Assembly (NCBI GenBank): GCA_002169365.1
Contig: NHLE01000039.1
Location: 1 to 7,035, forward strand
Source: Pelagibacteraceae bacterium TMED259
GTDB taxonomy: Bacteria > Pseudomonadota > Alphaproteobacteria > HIMB59
DNA length: 7,035 nt
Direction: 5' to 3'
Of this stretch, positions 6,088-7,035 are shown piece by piece (within the stretch, counting starts at the first letter, position 1; every line of letters starts with the position of its first letter). Made by a program: the position numbers and the translations under genes. A model generated the notes under the pieces. That model was not told the origin of the DNA. It saw only the letters and a program-made list of their open reading frames with translations, and ran no database searches.

Positions 6088-6533
6088 TATTTGAGATTGA
6101 CTCGTACCCTCAGTCTTTACATTTTAAAAATGGCCTTTTTTTTATTTTAATTCTATTTATTATAATACTCTCTTATCAATCTTCTGGAAATTTCAATAAA
6201 AAAGTTTTTTTCGAATCAATTTTTACTTATGCTGAGGGCTTATCTATTGGTTCTGATGTAGAGATGTCAGGTTTGAAAATAGGAGAGGTCGATAATATTA
6301 CTTTAAATCAAAATAATGATGTTTATGTGAGTGGTTTTGTTAACTCTGATATAGATATTCCCGATGATAGTATTTTATTAATTAGATCTAATGGAATATT
6401 TGGAAAGAAATCTTTATTGATAGAACCTGGTTTTGGGGACACTCTAAATAAAGATAATTATTTTTTTACACAAACCAAAGATTCTTATTCTATAGATATG
6501 CTATTAAGATACCTTGGTGCTTTAAATGACTAA
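6072..6533 (+). CDS. MCE/MlaD-like membrane-anchored lipid-binding protein, first of a tandem pair
   Basis: MlaD-type proteins form hexameric rings in the periplasm that, anchored beside an MlaFE ABC transporter, carry phospholipids between the inner and outer membranes. The 153 residues have a short cytoplasmic N-terminus, one membrane helix (about 21-37, GLFFILILFIIILSY) and one MCE domain (about 46-120). Recognisable MCE elements are EGLSIGSDVEMSGLKIGEV, IPDDSILLIRSNGIFG and SLLIEPG. The C-terminal tail (YSIDMLLRYLGAL) may pack in the ring. TTG at 6072 is the start chosen because of the AAAGG before it and because it leaves a short leader before the helix. It overlaps NDUFA12 by 16 bases and the next MCE gene by 8, so translation is probably coupled. 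It lacks the usual N-x-x-E-x-x-x-G opening seen in its downstream partner. Confidence 0.82.
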   Translation: MAAKIIFEIDSYPQSLHFKNGLFFILILFIIILSYQSSGNFNKKVFFESIFTYAEGLSIGSDVEMSGLKIGEVDNITLNQNNDVYVSGFVNSDIDIPDDSILLIRSNGIFGKKSLLIEPGFGDTLNKDNYFFTQTKDSYSIDMLLRYLGALND

Positions 6534-6969
6534 AAATTTTAATTTTGAATATATTTTAGGCCTTATAATTTTATTTTTAAGCATTTTTTCTTTAATATAC
6601 GTTTTATCAAAAGTTGATTTATTTCAACATTCTAAGAATAATTTAACCCTAGAATCCAGTTTTTTTGACATTGGTGCTTTAAGTGTCGGCGCAGATGTAA
6701 AAGTTCGTGGTGTTAAAGTAGGGGAGATTGTAAGTATATCGCTTGATAGTAATACTTATTTAGCTTTAGTTACCACATCCTATGAGAATAATATCTTAAT
6801 TCCTAAAGACTCTATTTTTAAAATAGCTGAGAGTGGCTTTACGGCTCCCCCTTATATTGAAATAGAATTAGGAGCTAGCAAAGAATTTTTTATAGATAAG
6901 GATAGTACAAAGAATAATGTTGATGCGATTTCTCTTGAAGAAATTATTAATAATTTTATTTTTAATTAA
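6526..6969 (+). CDS. mlaD: MCE/MlaD-like lipid-transport protein, second of the tandem pair
   Basis: This is a second short MlaD-like protein of 147 residues. An N-terminal NFEYILGLIILFL opening agrees with the NxxExxxG start common in MlaD and leads into a membrane helix at about 9-28. One MCE domain follows (about 41-116: FDIGALSVGADVKVRGVKVGEI, IPKDSIFKIAESGF, YIEIELG). The tail ISLEEIINNFIF resembles the acidic-hydrophobic C-terminus of alphaproteobacterial MlaD. It looks more canonical than its upstream neighbour, except that the turn usually written GLLGxxY reads GFTAPPY (104-110). The ATG overlaps the previous gene by 8 bases with no clear Shine-Dalgarno sequence. Its 3' end is overlapped by 47 bases by the next gene. 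mlaE, mlaF and mlaC are not in the window. Confidence 0.85.
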   Translation: MTKNFNFEYILGLIILFLSIFSLIYVLSKVDLFQHSKNNLTLESSFFDIGALSVGADVKVRGVKVGEIVSISLDSNTYLALVTTSYENNILIPKDSIFKIAESGFTAPPYIEIELGASKEFFIDKDSTKNNVDAISLEEIINNFIFN

Positions 6970-7035
6970 TTCTATTTTTTTTTCTTCTCTTCAAGCACAA
7001 GATAAGAATGTTTCATTGTTGATATTGGATAAATC
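6923..7035 (+). CDS. Start of a secreted protein, probably DUF2155 family (cut by window end)
   Basis: An open frame runs from ATG at 6923 to the window edge (37 full codons). It opens with a textbook signal peptide: MRFLLKK, a hydrophobic core LLIILFLINSIFF, then SSLQA before a likely signal peptidase I cut and QDKN. The mature start VSLLILDK resembles the early AVLxALDK segment of DUF2155 proteins, small periplasmic proteins of unknown function found next to NDUFA12, mlaD and aat in many Alphaproteobacteria. A TTG at 6935 is an alternative start and still gives a full signal peptide. The frame overlaps the second MCE gene by 47 bases (35 if TTG is used). The signal peptide is clear from the sequence; the family name rests on only a few mature residues and on gene order. 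Confidence 0.68.
   Translation, partial: MRFLLKKLLIILFLINSIFFSSLQAQDKNVSLLILDK

Overview
The window looks like a low-GC, highly streamlined alphaproteobacterium. An NDUFA12-type complex I subunit sits next to MlaD-like MCE genes and the start of a DUF2155-like gene, which is an order I associate with Alphaproteobacteria. From position 321 onward only about 36 bases (1916-1943 and 2032-2039) lie outside genes, and every other neighbouring pair overlaps by 4-47 bases. Clear Shine-Dalgarno sequences are mostly absent, and TTG or GTG starts are common. This fits a marine free-living streamlined lineage or a reduced host-associated one; the sequence alone does not decide which.

Layout. Positions 3 to about 320 encode an internal piece of a MutS2 ATPase of Bacteroidetes/Flavobacteriia type. 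It is joined in frame, at about 312-333, to the C-terminal half of a CrcB fluoride channel, with no stop between them. This is most simply a chimeric contig or clone, or a truncated-gene fusion. It is followed by an RluC/RluD-family pseudouridine synthase (496-1308, +) that converges on and overlaps lipB (1277-1915, -). A complete tRNA-Leu(GAG) lies at 1944-2031, and eight bases later mgtE begins (2040-3338, +). mgtE overlaps a phosphomannomutase/phosphoglucomutase gene (3335-4726, +) by ATGA. That gene converges on a DacC-like D-Ala-D-Ala carboxypeptidase with a SPOR-like tail (4700-5785, -), and both stop codons lie in one terminator-like hairpin. The carboxypeptidase start overlaps, head to head, the start of the NDUFA12 gene (5779-6087, +). 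Two short tandem MCE/MlaD-like genes follow (6072-6533 and 6526-6969), and then the signal-peptide end of a secreted protein, probably DUF2155 (6923 to the window edge).

Functionally these are housekeeping genes: rRNA modification, protein lipoylation, leucine decoding, magnesium uptake, sugar-phosphate supply for surface polysaccharide, peptidoglycan trimming, complex I assembly and outer-membrane lipid transport. The last four genes form one plus-strand, translationally overlapping run concerned with respiration and the cell envelope. I see no mobile element, CRISPR array, defence cassette or clear new system. The most notable points are the MutS2/CrcB chimera, the tandem MCE pair, the overlapping divergent starts and the shared stop-codon hairpin.
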